Assembly (NCBI RefSeq): GCF_000204055.1 | Contig: NW_006768816.1 | Coordinates: 303,998 to 367,997, forward strand | DNA from: Melampsora larici-populina 98AG31 | Lineage: Eukaryota; Basidiomycota; Pucciniomycetes; Pucciniales; Melampsoraceae | DNA length: 64,000 bases | Direction of reading: 5' to 3' | In this document: piece after piece, positions 10,915 through 23,208 of the stretch | Layout: each line of letters starts with the position of its first letter | Position numbering within the stretch: position 1 is the first letter of the stretch | The notes under the pieces: model-generated | Databases searched by the model: none | What the model was told of the DNA's origin: nothing | Seen by the model: only the letters and a program-made list of their open reading frames with translations | Program-made: the position numbers and the translations under genes

Positions 10915-13900
10915 CCCCCCCTCGCCACCATTACCGGCTAATTTTGATGGTGGTAGTAAACCAAGATTGCTTCTAAAATTCGTGAATTTTGATCTATCTA
11001 ATGATTTCGTCATTATGTCAGCAATCATATGTTCAGTAGGACAGTATAATATAGTAAATGTTTCATCCTTGATCTTCTCACGGATCCAGTGTAAATGAAT
11101 TTCAACATGTTTTGTTCTTGCATGAAAAACCGGGTTCTTGGCTAAAGCTATTGATCCTTGATTATCTCCGTATAATGTTGTTGAACATAAATTCTCAAAA
11201 CCTAAATCACTCATCAACCTTCTCACCCACACACCTTCCTGACCTGCATCCAGAAAACCACGGTATTCAGCCTCAGTAGATGATAAAGCAACAGTTGGTT
11301 GTTTTTTACTTCTCCAGGTTAATGCAGCACCATTGAGTAAGAATACATATCCTGACGTTGATCTTCGAGTCAAGGGACATCCTGCCCAGTTTGAGTCTGA
11401 GAATGCTACGGGTGTACTGGGAGATGGCGCCTTTGAGTCATTTTGAAGGAAGGGCATGTCCGAGGTTGATGTCAATTTTCCGTAAACAAGAGATAAGTGC
11501 ATAGAACCACGTAAATATCGTAGGACTCTCTTGTAACACTGCCAATGGGTTAAACCGGGTTTTTCAAGAAATTGAGATAGTACGCTAACAACATGCGCTA
11601 AGTCAGGTCTTGTACATTGTGACAGATAGTTAAGAGATCCAACAGCTGCTCTATAATCATTTCCGCTAGCTATGAAGGCGTTGCGGTCATCTTCAGTTGC
11701 CACGCTTGGTGTTTCGTTTGACTGCATCGGAGTTCCAATAGGCTTACAATCTTCCATTCCATTTTCTTTTAGTAAACTTTCAATATAACGTTCTTGTGAA
11801 AATGAAATCTAGCGTTCAGCTCGATTTCTTGTTACCTTCATTCCCAACAAATAATCCACATTACCAAGATCCTTAATTTTAAATTCCTTCTTCAAACCAT
11901 CCAAAATCCAATCTACATCCTTTCCCGCAAGCGCCATGTCATCAACCCAAACATAAACATAAGATCGTTGTTGATTTTCATCAACATGAATGAACAGACA
12001 AGGATCGGCAGAACTAATGTGAAAACCGTTTGAAGTGAACCAGTCGGATACTGTCATATACCAGTTTCGTGCTGACTGCTTCAAACCGTACAGAGATTGT
12101 AGCACTTGTATGCATGCATCCGGATCATCAATAAGTAGTTTGAACTTTAGGTAAATTTTTGAGTTAATTGGTAATGATTTTAACCATTCGATGAATCCTT
12201 CTGGGGCTCTGATGTAAACTTCTTCTCCTTTGGCAAGTGATGAGTTAAGAAATGCTGTAACGAAATCTGCTTGTCTAAATTCCAAGTCTTCTAATGCGGT
12301 AATGGCACCCACGGCTCGTAGAGTAGCTATTCTTCCAGTGGGAGAAAACGTTTCATGATAATCAATACCTTCCTTTTGACGAAAACCTTGAGCAACACAT
12401 CTTGCTTTATACCTTCCATCTAATTTCTTGTTTAGAAGTAATCGGGTACCAATGAATTTTCGGCCTTTAGGGATTGATTTACATATTTCAAAGACATTAT
12501 TTTCAATAAGTGAATTAAATTCATCATGAACAGCATCTCTCCACTTTAACCAGTCGGATCCTAATTTCGCTTTTGAGTAACTAGCTGGATCGATGATGTT
12601 GTCAAGTGGGGTGTAGGGTAAAGATGATTCGATTTCGTTACCAATTGATGAGATTAATGCTGATGCCTGAGCTATCATGGCGGATACATTTGGAGCGGGA
12701 ATTCCTCGTATGTGATTTGACCTTCGAACGTTACGTTGAGGTTGATTTTGAGCATTACGTTCTTCTCGAATTGCCTCAGCCATGGCGGGATTGTGAATTC
12801 GGATTCTGATTGGATCCTGTGGAATCGGGTTATTACCTCCTTCATTTACTTCAGGACCATCTTCATTTGGTTGAACATCAGGTTGATCATTGTTGATAGG
12901 ATTTTCGGGTTCATTAGGTAAATCATCATCGACTTGATTATTTTCATGATTGTTGTTAACTTGCTCATCATTTTCAATATTATCATCATATTCAACATCA
13001 TCTTCTACGGCGATCTCGGACGTGTGATTTGATTTAGATCCAAGTGAAGGAAACTCGTTTTCATTAAAAACAACATCATGTGATAAGATTAATTTGCGAT
13101 CACTAATACGGATCAACCGATAGTTCTTGGTACCTTCAGTAAAGCCTAGAAGTATGCATTTATCTGCTCGAGCATTGAATTTACCATTACGGTTTGCTGA
13201 CGGTATATGCTTATATGCAGCACAGCCGAAGATCTTGATATGATTCACATTAGGAAGCTTCTTGTTGATGATTTCAAATGGAGTTTTAAAACAGGCTGCA
13301 GATGACGGGGTACGATTTTCAAGATAAGTTGCTGTTATAACTGCTTCTCCCCAGAATGATGTTGGAAGAGAACATTGAGCTATCATCGTTCTAGCTTTTT
13401 CAACGGTGATTCGATTTCCTCTTTCAGATATTGGATTTTGCTGAGGAGTATGCGGAGCAGTAACTTGGTGAATAATACCAGAGTCTTTACATAACCTATC
13501 CATTTCATGATTTATGTATTCACCTCCACCATCGCTGACAAAAACTTTAATCTTCTTACTGAATTGATTTTCAACAAGAGACTTGAATTCCTTGAAGATT
13601 TTAATGAAATCATTCTTATTTTTGAGTAGGTAAATCCAGCGATATGAAGAGAATCCATCAGTGAATTTAACATAGTATTGTGCACCTCCTATAGATGATG
13701 GGGTAATTTTTCCACTTAAGTCTGAATGAATGACGTCTAATGGTGAACTGGGCTTTGGAATCGTGCCTGGAAATCGGTTTCTAGTTGATTTTCCTAATGC
13801 ACAGGGCTCACAGAAAGGTAAAGGCGTGATTTTCAAATTGATTCCTTCAGTGCACTCAGCTGCTTTTTTTAAGTTTTGTTCACATGGATGTCCTAAACGC

Positions 13901-15192
13901 TTATGCCAAATAGCTGAGGTGTGAAGGGCGTTATTTGATTGATGAATTTTAATGATTTCAATATTCAAGATAAGAAGTTTATTGATGATATTTCCATCAA
14001 GTATAACAGTATCATTCTTTTTAAGCACGAACATATTGCTATTACAGTAAACAAGTTGGACACCTTTCCTCCAGAATGGAGTAAGCGAAAACAGATTGTG
14101 TGGTAAAGAGGGAACATGGAAAGCATCATTGATATCATATTGACCATATTTAGATTTGATGGTAACAGTGCCTTTTCCAATAGCCTTAATTACTCGGCCT
14201 TCCTCTCCTATGCTAATATCAATACTGCAGTTGGTGTATGTTTTGAATGCATCCCTAGACTTGAACATTGGATCAGAAGCACCTGAATCGAGAAGATTTG
14301 ATTCAGGACTAGTTGAGCATACGAAGTTCGAGATTCGAGGAAGTTGAACTGACCCAGGAATAGAATCGTCCACGCCTGCATAGCTTGCGACGGTAGGGAT
14401 TTCCGGGTCTTCGGCAGGTTTCTGAGATCGATAACGGTTTCGATTAGGGGCTAGGTGTCGATACTTCTTCCAGCACTTCGTCTCTTCGTGACCGGTTTTC
14501 TTGCAATGAGTGCAGGTGACCTCACTACGAGTAGACTTTGCGTTGACATGATTCGCAGTTGCTCGGTTTGCTTCAATTCCGCTAGTTGCAGTTTGAAGTT
14601 GGTCTTGCTCCAGCCTATGTAGCATGAAATCGAGGTTTTGATCCGGGAAACCGTGAGTCATAACTCTAACAAAAGATTCGTACTCAGGGGGAAGTTTCGA
14701 CAGGGCCATGATGACTTTCATTTCTTCACCCATCTTGAAACCAGACCTTCTCAATTCATTAGCACTTGATCGGACTTCTTTGACAAATGTTTCAACGTCG
14801 GTAAACACGATATTGGCGAATTTAGTGAAGAGAGTTGTTTGATTGAGCATGTTTTCACCGATATACTTTTCACGGAGTAAAGTCCAAAGCATGAAAGCAT
14901 TTCGTGCTTTACCGACTTCCTCATTGCTACTGACAAGAGCTAGGTTGTCTTCATTCAGGTAATCAATGATGAGGTTGTAAGCTCTCTTACTTTTGATTCG
15001 ATATGCTTCTTTCATTAGATCAGTTGGTTCGGATCCTTGAATTCGAGCGACCTTTTCTGTTCCGAGTGCTATCTCGAGGAGGCCGGATCGGTCGAGTTTA
15101 CATTTGATCATTGTAACCCAAGTGAGGTAGTTCTTCGTGGTCAGAAGCATCCGAGATGATGGACTCTTCTCCGCATCGAGCTCCATCGACAT
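10909..15192 (-). pseudogene. Copia gag-pol polyprotein with one in-frame amber codon
   Basis: One frame of 1428 codons, broken only by TAG at 11809-11811. Order: Gag region (1-220), CCHC zinc knuckle C227/C230/H235/C240, protease DSG at 302-304, GAG-pre-integrase HKRLGHP, and an integrase with HSDL, SDGGGEY and an SERGN segment. Then come reverse transcriptase (ARCVAQGF, the VWVDDM active site) and, after the amber codon, RNase H (SDSNWAGCP, SSTEAEY, GDNQGS, RTKHVEIHLH). The domain order is typical of Ty1/Copia. The amber lies between RT and RNase H and would remove RNase H unless suppressed; CAG to TAG is one simple origin. The element could still be mobilised in trans. Confidence 0.93.
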
Positions 15193-15227
15193 TTTAGCTT
15201 CTCTTAGAGTTCCTGGTACTGATAATG

Positions 15228-15591
15228 TGATAAACTTTTATAGAAGTTCAATCAGAACTTCGCTCAGGAAATAACAGAGAGATTGGAATGAAAAGCTCTC
15301 GAACCTATTCCGAACGGATTAGATAATATTCGTGAGGAAATGAACTCGAATGAAAAAGAGTAAAAATAGTTCAGATGAGAAAAAGGGGAACAACGGTTTC
15401 TGAACAGACACAAACTACAAATAGGTGAAAATTCTCCTCCTTCCTTTCCCAATCCGTCCTAGTCTCTTCTCATCTCTATGTTTCATTGCTGACCTCTTCT
15501 TTATCCCAATCCGTCACTACTTGGTTCAACATGTGGTTTCCTACTTAGGTTAAGTGGTGGTAATGGTGAAGGAGCTACAATAAGTTTAAGA
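15228..15591 (-). repeat. Copia 5' LTR (element orientation)
   Basis: 364 bp and the promoter-side LTR for the minus-strand gag-pol gene. It abuts the leader, and the first codon follows about 35 bp downstream at 15192. It matches the other LTR throughout by eye. Confidence 0.9.
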
Positions 15592-15944
15592 TGAGCATGA
15601 TTGAATATTTTCAAGACAAGTATGAATTTTCTTCAATATCTGATGCTTGTTATAAGATGACATTCAACAAAAAGAAAACTTATCTGACCTCGCAGAAAGC
15701 AATTTTTCTGAAGTTACAACACAACTTCAGCTTCTGATCCTTATCATACAGATCACCCAAGATGAGATTCAAATCTGAACTGCGTGATATTCGGGAATTT
15801 TTCTAACCTTTATAGGGGACCGATCAATCATTTAAAAGAGTGCAATTATCCCGCTATGTAGTCTCACTTCTCCCCATTATCTAGTGACATCCAGTTTATA
15901 AGGGTGATAACTAAGGTTCTTTATAATTCGTATTCAACTCCAAC
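15592..15944 (+). promoter_or_regulatory. upstream region of second TPP-like gene
   Basis: The Copia insertion ends about 350 bp before the ATG at 15945. CTTTATAGGGG near 15808 lies about 130 bp upstream, like the TATA box of copy 1, and TTTATAAGGG lies about 47 bp upstream. The retrotransposon is antisense and may have displaced distal regulatory DNA. The box assignments are guesses. Confidence 0.35.
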
Positions 15945-17176
15945 ATGGTATTGCATAGCTCCTTCCTTTGTTTCTGGGTGGCTTTCTTCATGTCACTCTC
16001 CTTGAGTTCATACCTTGTTATGGCACTTTCCACGTTCGATTGCGCAAGTTTCGTTGAAACCGCCAAAGAATATAGAGGAGACAGTGGAAGCGTTCTTCTT
16101 ATGTTTGATGTTGATGTAAGTAGCCATAATTATGTCTATTTATCTTTAGACACCAGCACAGTCATCCTTGTCGCAACTGATATGTTTCACGTTTGTTCAT
16201 TCAGGGAACGCTGAAATCACACATGGATGGAAATCGAAACAGAGTAGGAAGATGGGTAGACAAATTGCTTCAAGCCTTATGCGACGAGCCGGGTTACCAT
16301 GTGTATCTGAACACTGGGAAGTCCAGGGACTCTTTGATAAGAAACTATCGTGCAATTACAAATTTGGGGTGGTATGGTGAACATGGTGCGCTCTACAAAG
16401 CACCTACAGCCGCATACCACGACTCTGAGTTTATTGCATACGACAAGAATTGGGTCGAGACGACCAAGGAGCAACTTAAAAGTCAGTGATTTCAAAACAA
16501 CAGATGTAGTCTTGGAAACTGACCACGCAGAGCTTATGATCACAGCTATTCGAAATGAAATGGGTTATAGGCATCCAAGTCAGATACCATTTTTGTCATC
16601 TTTCGTCATCCAGCCTGCCTTTTTGGGATGCTAAATCTCACTGATCCGCTTGATTCGACCTTCAGATTGGCCAGGTAGAGGGAAAATGGACCCAGAGAAA
16701 CTTGCCACGATCACCTTCACAACAAAGTCACAAAATCACGATTGTAAGCTGCCTTTTTGCCTTCCCTCGGGACATCGCAGAATTTGACGACTTTGTTTTC
16801 CGCAGTCAACGATTTCTGGACACGCATCTCAAGTGAATTATCGGACAACGACGCCAGAGTGACTTATCACTATGCGAGCGGCACTTTGATGGAGATAACG
16901 CCCCCCGATGTTCACAAAGGAACCGCGGTGGAGCATCTGAGGGATCAAATTGAACATCCGTATCATCTTGCACTTGCGGTGGGAGATGATGAGCGAGATT
17001 CGGACATGTTTCGAGCAATCAAAACGTCCGGGATTACCTCAGATCCATACACGGTCATGATCACCGAACAAGCGGGACCAGACACAGAGGCTCAGTATAG
17101 GTTGGGGCATTACTACGAGCTTTTGAAGATGCTACAACAATTGGTACCTGACTTTACCGACCCATTCCCTGTGTAA
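15945..17176 (+). CDS. secreted trehalose-phosphatase-like HAD protein (copy 2)
   Basis: Four exons: 15945-16115, 16205-16481, 16666-16743, 16806-17176 (298 aa), with intron positions and phases matching the gene at 821. The first ~27 residues are a hydrophobic signal-like segment. HAD motifs: DVDGT at 55-59, completed across intron 1, then LNTGK, GWYGEHG (YGEHG where copy 1 has YAEHG), HKGTA with the motif III lysine, and GDDERD. In motif II copy 2 has LNTGKS where copy 1 has LNTGRS. Catalytic aspartates and the lysine are kept. It ends in PDFTDPFPV without the C-terminal extension of copy 1. Trehalose-6-phosphate phosphatase is the likely activity; another sugar phosphate is possible. Confidence 0.85.
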
Positions 17177-18728
17177 ATCATCGGAATGTGCAAAACCTAT
17201 GAAAGCTGAATAGCAAATTTGTCAATGTCCTCAGTGTTATCTAAGTATTCAATCGAAATTTCCTTTACATCAGGGATTTTGTTATGTCAGGAGGTGTCGA
17301 AGAAGTGATGATCCCATGTTTTTTGAATCATTTATCCACTATGTGTTGGTTGCGTATAAGTCAGGCTTGGAAAATGAAATAATCAGACCAATTCCACGTC
17401 TTGGGAGTCTTACATGCAATTCTCCTGCATCAAGCTTTATAAGAGTCATCCTCGGCCTTCTATAGCCTGATAAGTCAAAGATAAAGAGAGCAAGTTGTTC
17501 AAACTTGGACTTTTATTTGATATGTTCTGACATCAACTTGCCATGAGGTTTGCTTGTGATCATTAGCTGCCATCACTCTTGGCAAGATAAGTGCGCGGAA
17601 AGACAAAAAAGTAATAGCTGATATTCTTAGTTATCAGACTAAGAATTTTAAAATCAATTTCATTCCAGATACAAGAAAGCGAATTCTTGAAAACGTGCCA
17701 AGGACGCTCTGCAAAAGCTCAAGAGCGATTAATGATCAAAGGGTCTACTGACAATCCATAAGTCGATGGGACTGGTGATGAGATAAATTCAGGTTTCCCC
17801 TGATACATAAAACATGACGGCTTGTAAAGGACTTATATGAGTCAAGAGTGGCGGTCATTTCTCTTCCCAATGCCCTATGAACTCAGAGTCATAGATCTTG
17901 CTTCCTTCGTAGCTAATTCCAGTGTGTTTGGTAAACTCTTTGCACAAAAAACTGATGACAGATTTTTCAAGGTCATAAATATAGTCGTAATTGGAGTCAA
18001 TGTAGATTTGAGACTTCTTGAGTACGGCGTTTATAGAGGTTTATAGATCTTGAGTTTGGCAAGAACCAGACTTTCTTTCGGAATGAAAGTTTAATTAGAG
18101 CACCTTGAGTGAAAATGGACAATTGAAAACGCAAGGACGTATAATATATACACTAGATCATATTCAAGAGCTCCAGGCATCAAGTTTACAGGTAAGTAGT
18201 ATGGGGGATTACCTAGCTATGCTATTACTATGCTTGAGGTCGTCACAGCAACCCTAACTTAACCAAGTCTGAATTGTTCTTTGCGGGACGTTATCAACCT
18301 CAAGTCAGAGATCTGCAAATAAATCCGAGCAAAGTGATCTGTGGGCCGCTCAAGTAAAGAGAGAAAAGCAATTGAGGAAATATTATAATAAGACATGTGA
18401 TATGTCAAAAGACTATTGACACGATTTTCTGGAGTGAACAGGATTGCAAGTATGAGTCCCAAGTTGTGGAGCTCTTAAGGAAACACAGGATTCCAACAAG
18501 CACATCATGACTGATGGATATGAATTTGTATAATCTGGTATTTTGTGGGTTTTCAATTTTATTTTTGGGTGTCTCAATAGACTCAAATTTCGAATTGTCA
18601 ATGGGCTTGCTTTGTAACACTATGTATAATTAAAAAGCACTATGCAAAAATTAAACAAAAAAGGGATACTTCCTTACAACAAGCTGGTACAAATTGAAAG
18701 AATGTTTAAAGGATACTTCACGAGTACC
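17177..18728. other. intergenic, no gene seen
   Basis: Short open frames (17837-18046 +, 18405-18620 -) have no family signal and no consistent splice context. It contains the 3' flanks of the convergent TPP-like and Apd1/Aim32-like genes. Confidence 0.5.
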
Positions 18729-20061
18729 TTACCACGCAAGCAGGCTATTGGAGTTTAAGGTACCAAGCCCAAATCCACCTTTCAATAATTCTGGAATCAC
18801 TCTGTGGTTCAAAACTGTTTCCTTAATTATTCGCTCACAATCTGATGGCATCACCCGACCATACCTTTAGAAGAAAATGTTGGGAAGATGAGCCAATGAT
18901 AATCACAGTCAACCATCTGAAGATAGAAATTCTGTGCTCACCAAACTGAAGCTCCATTGGGAAAGTTGATAATCATATTTCCGGCAAATTTATGACCACC
19001 CGAATGTGAAATATTGAAAATGCCAACTAAGGGTTCTTCAGAAGGGTGCACAGCTCCATCACATCTTGTATCAACTTGCCACGTTGTTTCTAGGCTCTCA
19101 AAGACATCAACCAGTGCATCTTTCAAGATAGGTGCGGCGATTGCGCAACGTTTGTCCCGGGTCTTGTGAGAGCAAAGTAAGATGATAAGCTGATGTGGCA
19201 ATCGCGGGAAGAGATCAATAGGCAACGGCAACTTCGGCAGATGGGAAGGAGTAACCTAGAATTCAAGCGAAGGAAGACAATGATAAACAGTTTGTATGTC
19301 GTGAGTTTTCACGACTCCTCGACGTACGTCCGGCATCAAAACCCAGTTGGGGAGGATAATCAAGCTATGCGTGTCATCATCGTCGGACGAACTGAAGTGC
19401 GAGGAGCTGAAAATGGCAACTGTCAATTGACCTTCACGGCCACTAATCCCTGGAGCAGCATGTGCCGTACAGGGGCGTGGCAATGGAAGAACACCTGCAA
19501 TGCTGGGTTTACGCTGAGGATCGATCGGTGTTGATGGTTTTGGATAGGCTTGTCGAAGTGCACCAGGTAGGCTATGAACGTCAGCGCAGACATCATGCGG
19601 CCAATCTGTTTTACCGCTACCTGAGGTTGACAAAATCAGCCGATGGCCGAATGTGACATGACCAGAGGCATGACCAGAATATTCAGTGTCTCCTCTTCCG
19701 ATGAGTAGTTCACAGGGGGGATGTTTCAAGTAGAGAAAGAAGCGCAACTGCAGAGAATCAAATAATCGTAATCCTTGATTGCACCTAGCAAAGGAGTAGT
19801 TGTATCGATGGCAAATGAGGAAGGATAACCTTCCATATTCATAGGTCCCGAGCAGGCCTCAGCACATGTTGCGCAATCAGAATCGGATACGGTCGAGATT
19901 GGAACCCCGACTTCTTTGAGTGAAGTGATGATCTCTGATGAAGGAAAATGACGAGATACTCTTGATTCTTTTGATGAAGGCGATTCGGTGCTGGTAGTAG
20001 ATGAAGACGAGCTCGAAGGGTTCGCACGTGTCCCAAATACGACATTGAGGAAGGATGACAT
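18729..20061 (-). CDS. Apd1/Aim32-like (sucraseferredoxin family) thioredoxin-like protein
   Basis: Four exons in coding order: 20061-19749, 19620-19328, 19255-18942, 18864-18729 (351 aa). Family marks: a DCATCAEAC cysteine cluster, TPLLGAIK, GKTDWPHDV, then HKTRDKRCAIAAPIL, the HSGGHKFAGN segment containing the H-x3-H pair, and WYGRV. Apd1/Aim32 proteins are thioredoxin-like and bind a [2Fe-2S] cluster through cysteines and histidines; Aim32 is mitochondrial in yeast, Apd1 cytosolic. An in-frame TAG at 19256-19258 is removed by a 72-nt intron with a GTACGT donor and CTAG acceptor, so I treat the gene as intact. The donor of intron 1 (GTTGCG) is weak. A Ser-rich stretch precedes the conserved domain. 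Confidence 0.85.
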
Positions 20062-20640
20062 CTAGAACACCCCAGATAATAGATTTGATGTGAGGCCGAA
20101 TGCAAATAAAATGAATTGATGGGATGGAAGGATGAATTGTGAAGCCCAGTCTGAGCAATCGTTCACCCCAACGCTCTGGATCTTCAGCATTTATCGACTC
20201 CCCTGACGTCACTATGTATCATGTATGTAGCTGGCTCCTAGTGGCACGTGACCGCCTTGAGGGGTGCGCTTTGATGCGCAGCTAGATACCTTCATGAAAG
20301 CTTATTTCATCGTCACAGTCATGATCTTCATCAGTGCATTTCGGTTCGATGATAGTGACACGGTTTAGAAAGCTTCCTGAATGACCTAATCTCAGCCGCC
20401 CACGCATTTATCGGGCGCCATCAAGGTAACTTTCTTATACTTCTTATCTGGGTTGCTTGGGGCCAATTTGATGATTTGACGAGTTGCTTGAGATGAACGA
20501 AGCTATAAAGTAGAACATACGACAGTATCATAAACCGGTTTAATCATAAACAACTTTTTCAGAGATTTGTGTCAAATTCTGGACTTCACTCAGTGTCATT
20601 CGTATATAGACAGAGAAAATAAATGTGGCTATGGGGATTG
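20062..20640. other. intergenic, promoter side of the Apd1/Aim32-like gene
   Basis: No gene supported. It includes the upstream region of the minus-strand gene ending at 20061. Confidence 0.4.
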
Positions 20641-21474
20641 CTACATATGTGATGGGTCTGAAATACTTGTCAATGTGTGAAGCCCCAGAATTGGCGGAAA
20701 AAATGAACCCTTTTTTAAGGCATTTGGATTGAATTGAAAATGTTATTAACAATTGTGTCTCTGCAAATCATGATGCAGAATAGTACGGACAGGGAGTATA
20801 AATGCAGCGATGAGAATAACTACATATATGGTGAGTGTGATGTATTAGTGTAGTCATATAGCGCTAACACGTGCAGAAAAAATGAGCCATTTTTCAAGGC
20901 TTTTGGATCACAATTGAAAAAGGTATTGACAAATGTGTCCTTGCAAGTCATAACAGGGAAATAATGCTGAATGTTGAAGATAAATTTGGCCATGAGAATT
21001 ACTACATATGTGGTGAGTGTGACATGATAGTAAATTCATGAAGCCCTAGCTTGAGCGGAAAAAATGACCCACTTTTCACGCATCTTTCCCAGAAACTGAG
21101 AAAGTTATGGAAAATCTTGTTATTTTGACCCAGAAGTGTGGCATGAAGTGTCATGTGCAAGCACCACACAACTCCTTGTTTTGAGTACAAATGATGAGAT
21201 TTCCCATAACTTTCTCAGTTTATGGTCAAGATGCTTGGAAAGTGGATCATTTTTTCCACCCATAATAGCACTTTATGAATTTACTATCATATCACACTCA
21301 CCACATATGTAGTAATTTCCATACCCACATTTATCTTCACTATTTAGCATTACTTTGCCATTATGATTTGCAAGGACACAATTGTTAATAACATTTTCAG
21401 TTGTAATCCAAATGCCTTAAAAAAGGGTTCATTTTTTCCGCCAATGCTGGGGCTTCATGAATTGACAAGTCACA
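20641..21474. repeat. ~180-bp-unit satellite arranged as a foldback
   Basis: Units start at an ACATATGT-type box near 20641, 20820 and 21002 (spacing 179 and 182 bp). They continue through GAAGCCC, GCGGAAAAAATGA, AAGGCATTTGGAT, ACAATTGTGTC and TTGCAAATCAT. Beyond about 21140 the same unit runs in inverse orientation and ends in GACAAGT at 21470, the mirror of ACTTGTCAA near 20671. The whole segment can fold into one long imperfect hairpin. No coding frame is supported. Confidence 0.8.
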
Positions 21475-21669
21475 GGGGCCAAACCAAGAGCTCACATAGA
21501 GGTGAGCATGAAAAGCCTTCCATATTTGTTAAAAAAACAATCATTTCAGCCTACCCTTTTATGTCACAATTTTTTGTTGTGTTCAGGTGATCAGCATGCA
21601 AAACTTCCATCTTGCTCAAGTTTGCTCAAGCATGCTCATCTTCAGCATGATTGAGCATTTCAAATGAGG

Positions 21670-22112
21670 ATTCCTTGAGCATAGATGAGTACTCAGGAAT
21701 CAGCTGGCACACCTCCACACACTCAGAATTAAGCCCATTATAATCAAGCCCTTGAAATTGTCTGTGCAGACTGAGCGTTCAGTCAGGGCCTGAGATGATC
21801 TGAGAGGATCAGTTAGCCCTCCCTCAGGCTCCTTGGCTGGGCAATAAAGGCAAGGAAGCCTGGCTAATCTTCTCAGCTCTCAGCTCATGTTGATCATGTC
21901 TGATTACATGATCAACATGCTCATCTTCATCTTGAATGAGCATTCCTTGAGCATAGATGAGTACTCAGGAATCAGCTGGCACACCTCCACATAATCAGAA
22001 TTGTGCCCATTGTAATCAAGCATTTGAAATTGTCTGTACAGACTGAGCATTCAGTCAGGGTCTGAGGTGACCTGAGCGGATCAGGTAGCCCTCCCTCAGG
22101 CTCTTTGGCTGA
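21670..22112. repeat. 272-bp direct duplication inside the TIR element
   Basis: ATTCCTTGAGCATAGATGAG starts a unit at 21670 and again at 21942. Both continue through CAGCTGGCACACCTCCAC, CTGAGC-TTCAGTCAGGG and CCCTCCCTCAGGCTC. The second unit breaks off at 22112 and resumes at 26383, so the hAT-like insertion came after the duplication. Confidence 0.8.
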
Positions 22113-23208
22113 ACCAAATCTGGCTTGCAGCGTAGCCAGAAGCGCGGAGCGCAGCACCAGGTGTAGCCGTTTTGTTGCCCGGGAAGCTCAGACCCGGGGC
22201 GTTGCGCCTCCCGCTGACATTTGGGGCCCACAATATTGGGGCGCTGCGCTTTCAGCTGTCATCTCATCCTCCCTTGATTCTTTGCTGACCTACAGATTCT
22301 GGCGCAATTGGCACATACCTACTATAATCTAGCCTTTTGATCAACAAGTCACGACTTTTCAATCACAACCATGGACAAAACATTGGCAAGATAACATAAA
22401 GGTAAGTAATCTCCTCTTCAAATCCTAGCTCTCAGTCTTATTGACTTGTATCAGTTTGTGATCTTAGACTTATATATGTCTTCTTGTTAAAAAACCTTTG
22501 ATTACTCAACAAACTCTCAACGCTCTCACTCATATTAATAGTTTTCTAATCACCAACATCATCTGTATCTACCTCTCTCGCCGAGTTGCTTTCAATATAA
22601 CACCACCGAGTCAATCAGCTTGGCTTGTTTGTTTTTTCTTCTCACCATCATCAACGTTCACAATTCAGGATTTGCTTGATTTCGTTTCATTGCTCTAACT
22701 TTGTTAAATCACATAGTAATACTATCAAAGACAAAGAAATAATTAACTGTTGACTATCTTATGCTAGATTGTATACCATCTCACCTCTCACTTAACTCTA
22801 TGGATAGAAGCAAAGATGATTAGAGATGACGCTGAGAATAAAAATGTATCAAGACGAATGGAATTAAGTGAAGTATCTTCCAACTCGAGAATTGGAATAA
22901 AGCTCAAATCATTTTATCAAAGACCAAGAGCTCAATCAGTCAATTTAAATTCTCAGAGATCAATTTGTTTAAATCCACATAACTGCCATCATTATTGGTC
23001 TGAATCTCAAAATGCTTTACAATCTCATAAGGATAATAGTTACCTTCACCTGCCCCTTTCTCAAATCTAACATCTGATGTTGTGGATCATGGTAGTCTAT
23101 TATAAAGATCACCTACTTATGATTGGCTTATCACCATCAACACGTAGTGGTAGCTGTTGTCCTGTCATTTATATCTTGTTACCTTGGCAGCTATTGATCA
23201 ACCAACGT

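Larger units (their letters stand above)
10551..15591 (-). mobile_element. Copia LTR retrotransposon, near-intact, recent
   Basis: Two 364-bp LTRs (10551-10914 and 15228-15591) flank one long gag-pol frame on the minus strand. I found no difference between the LTRs when reading them side by side, implying a young insertion. Next to the 10914 LTR the minus strand reads a purine run (GGCGAGGGGGGG), a polypurine tract. Next to the other LTR a short ATTATCAGTACC-type sequence could be the primer site. Flanking pentamers are TGATC (10546-10550) and TGAGC (15592-15596), four of five matching, so the target duplication is imperfect. Confidence 0.93.

Noticed and set aside
19256..19258. In-frame TAG in the Apd1/Aim32-like gene, first taken as a nonsense mutation
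   Set aside because: A 72-nt GTACGT...CTAG intron removes it in phase 0 and leaves a continuous family-like protein.
19193..19656. Plus-strand frames over the Apd1/Aim32-like gene
   Set aside because: They are shadows of exons 2 and 3 on the minus strand.
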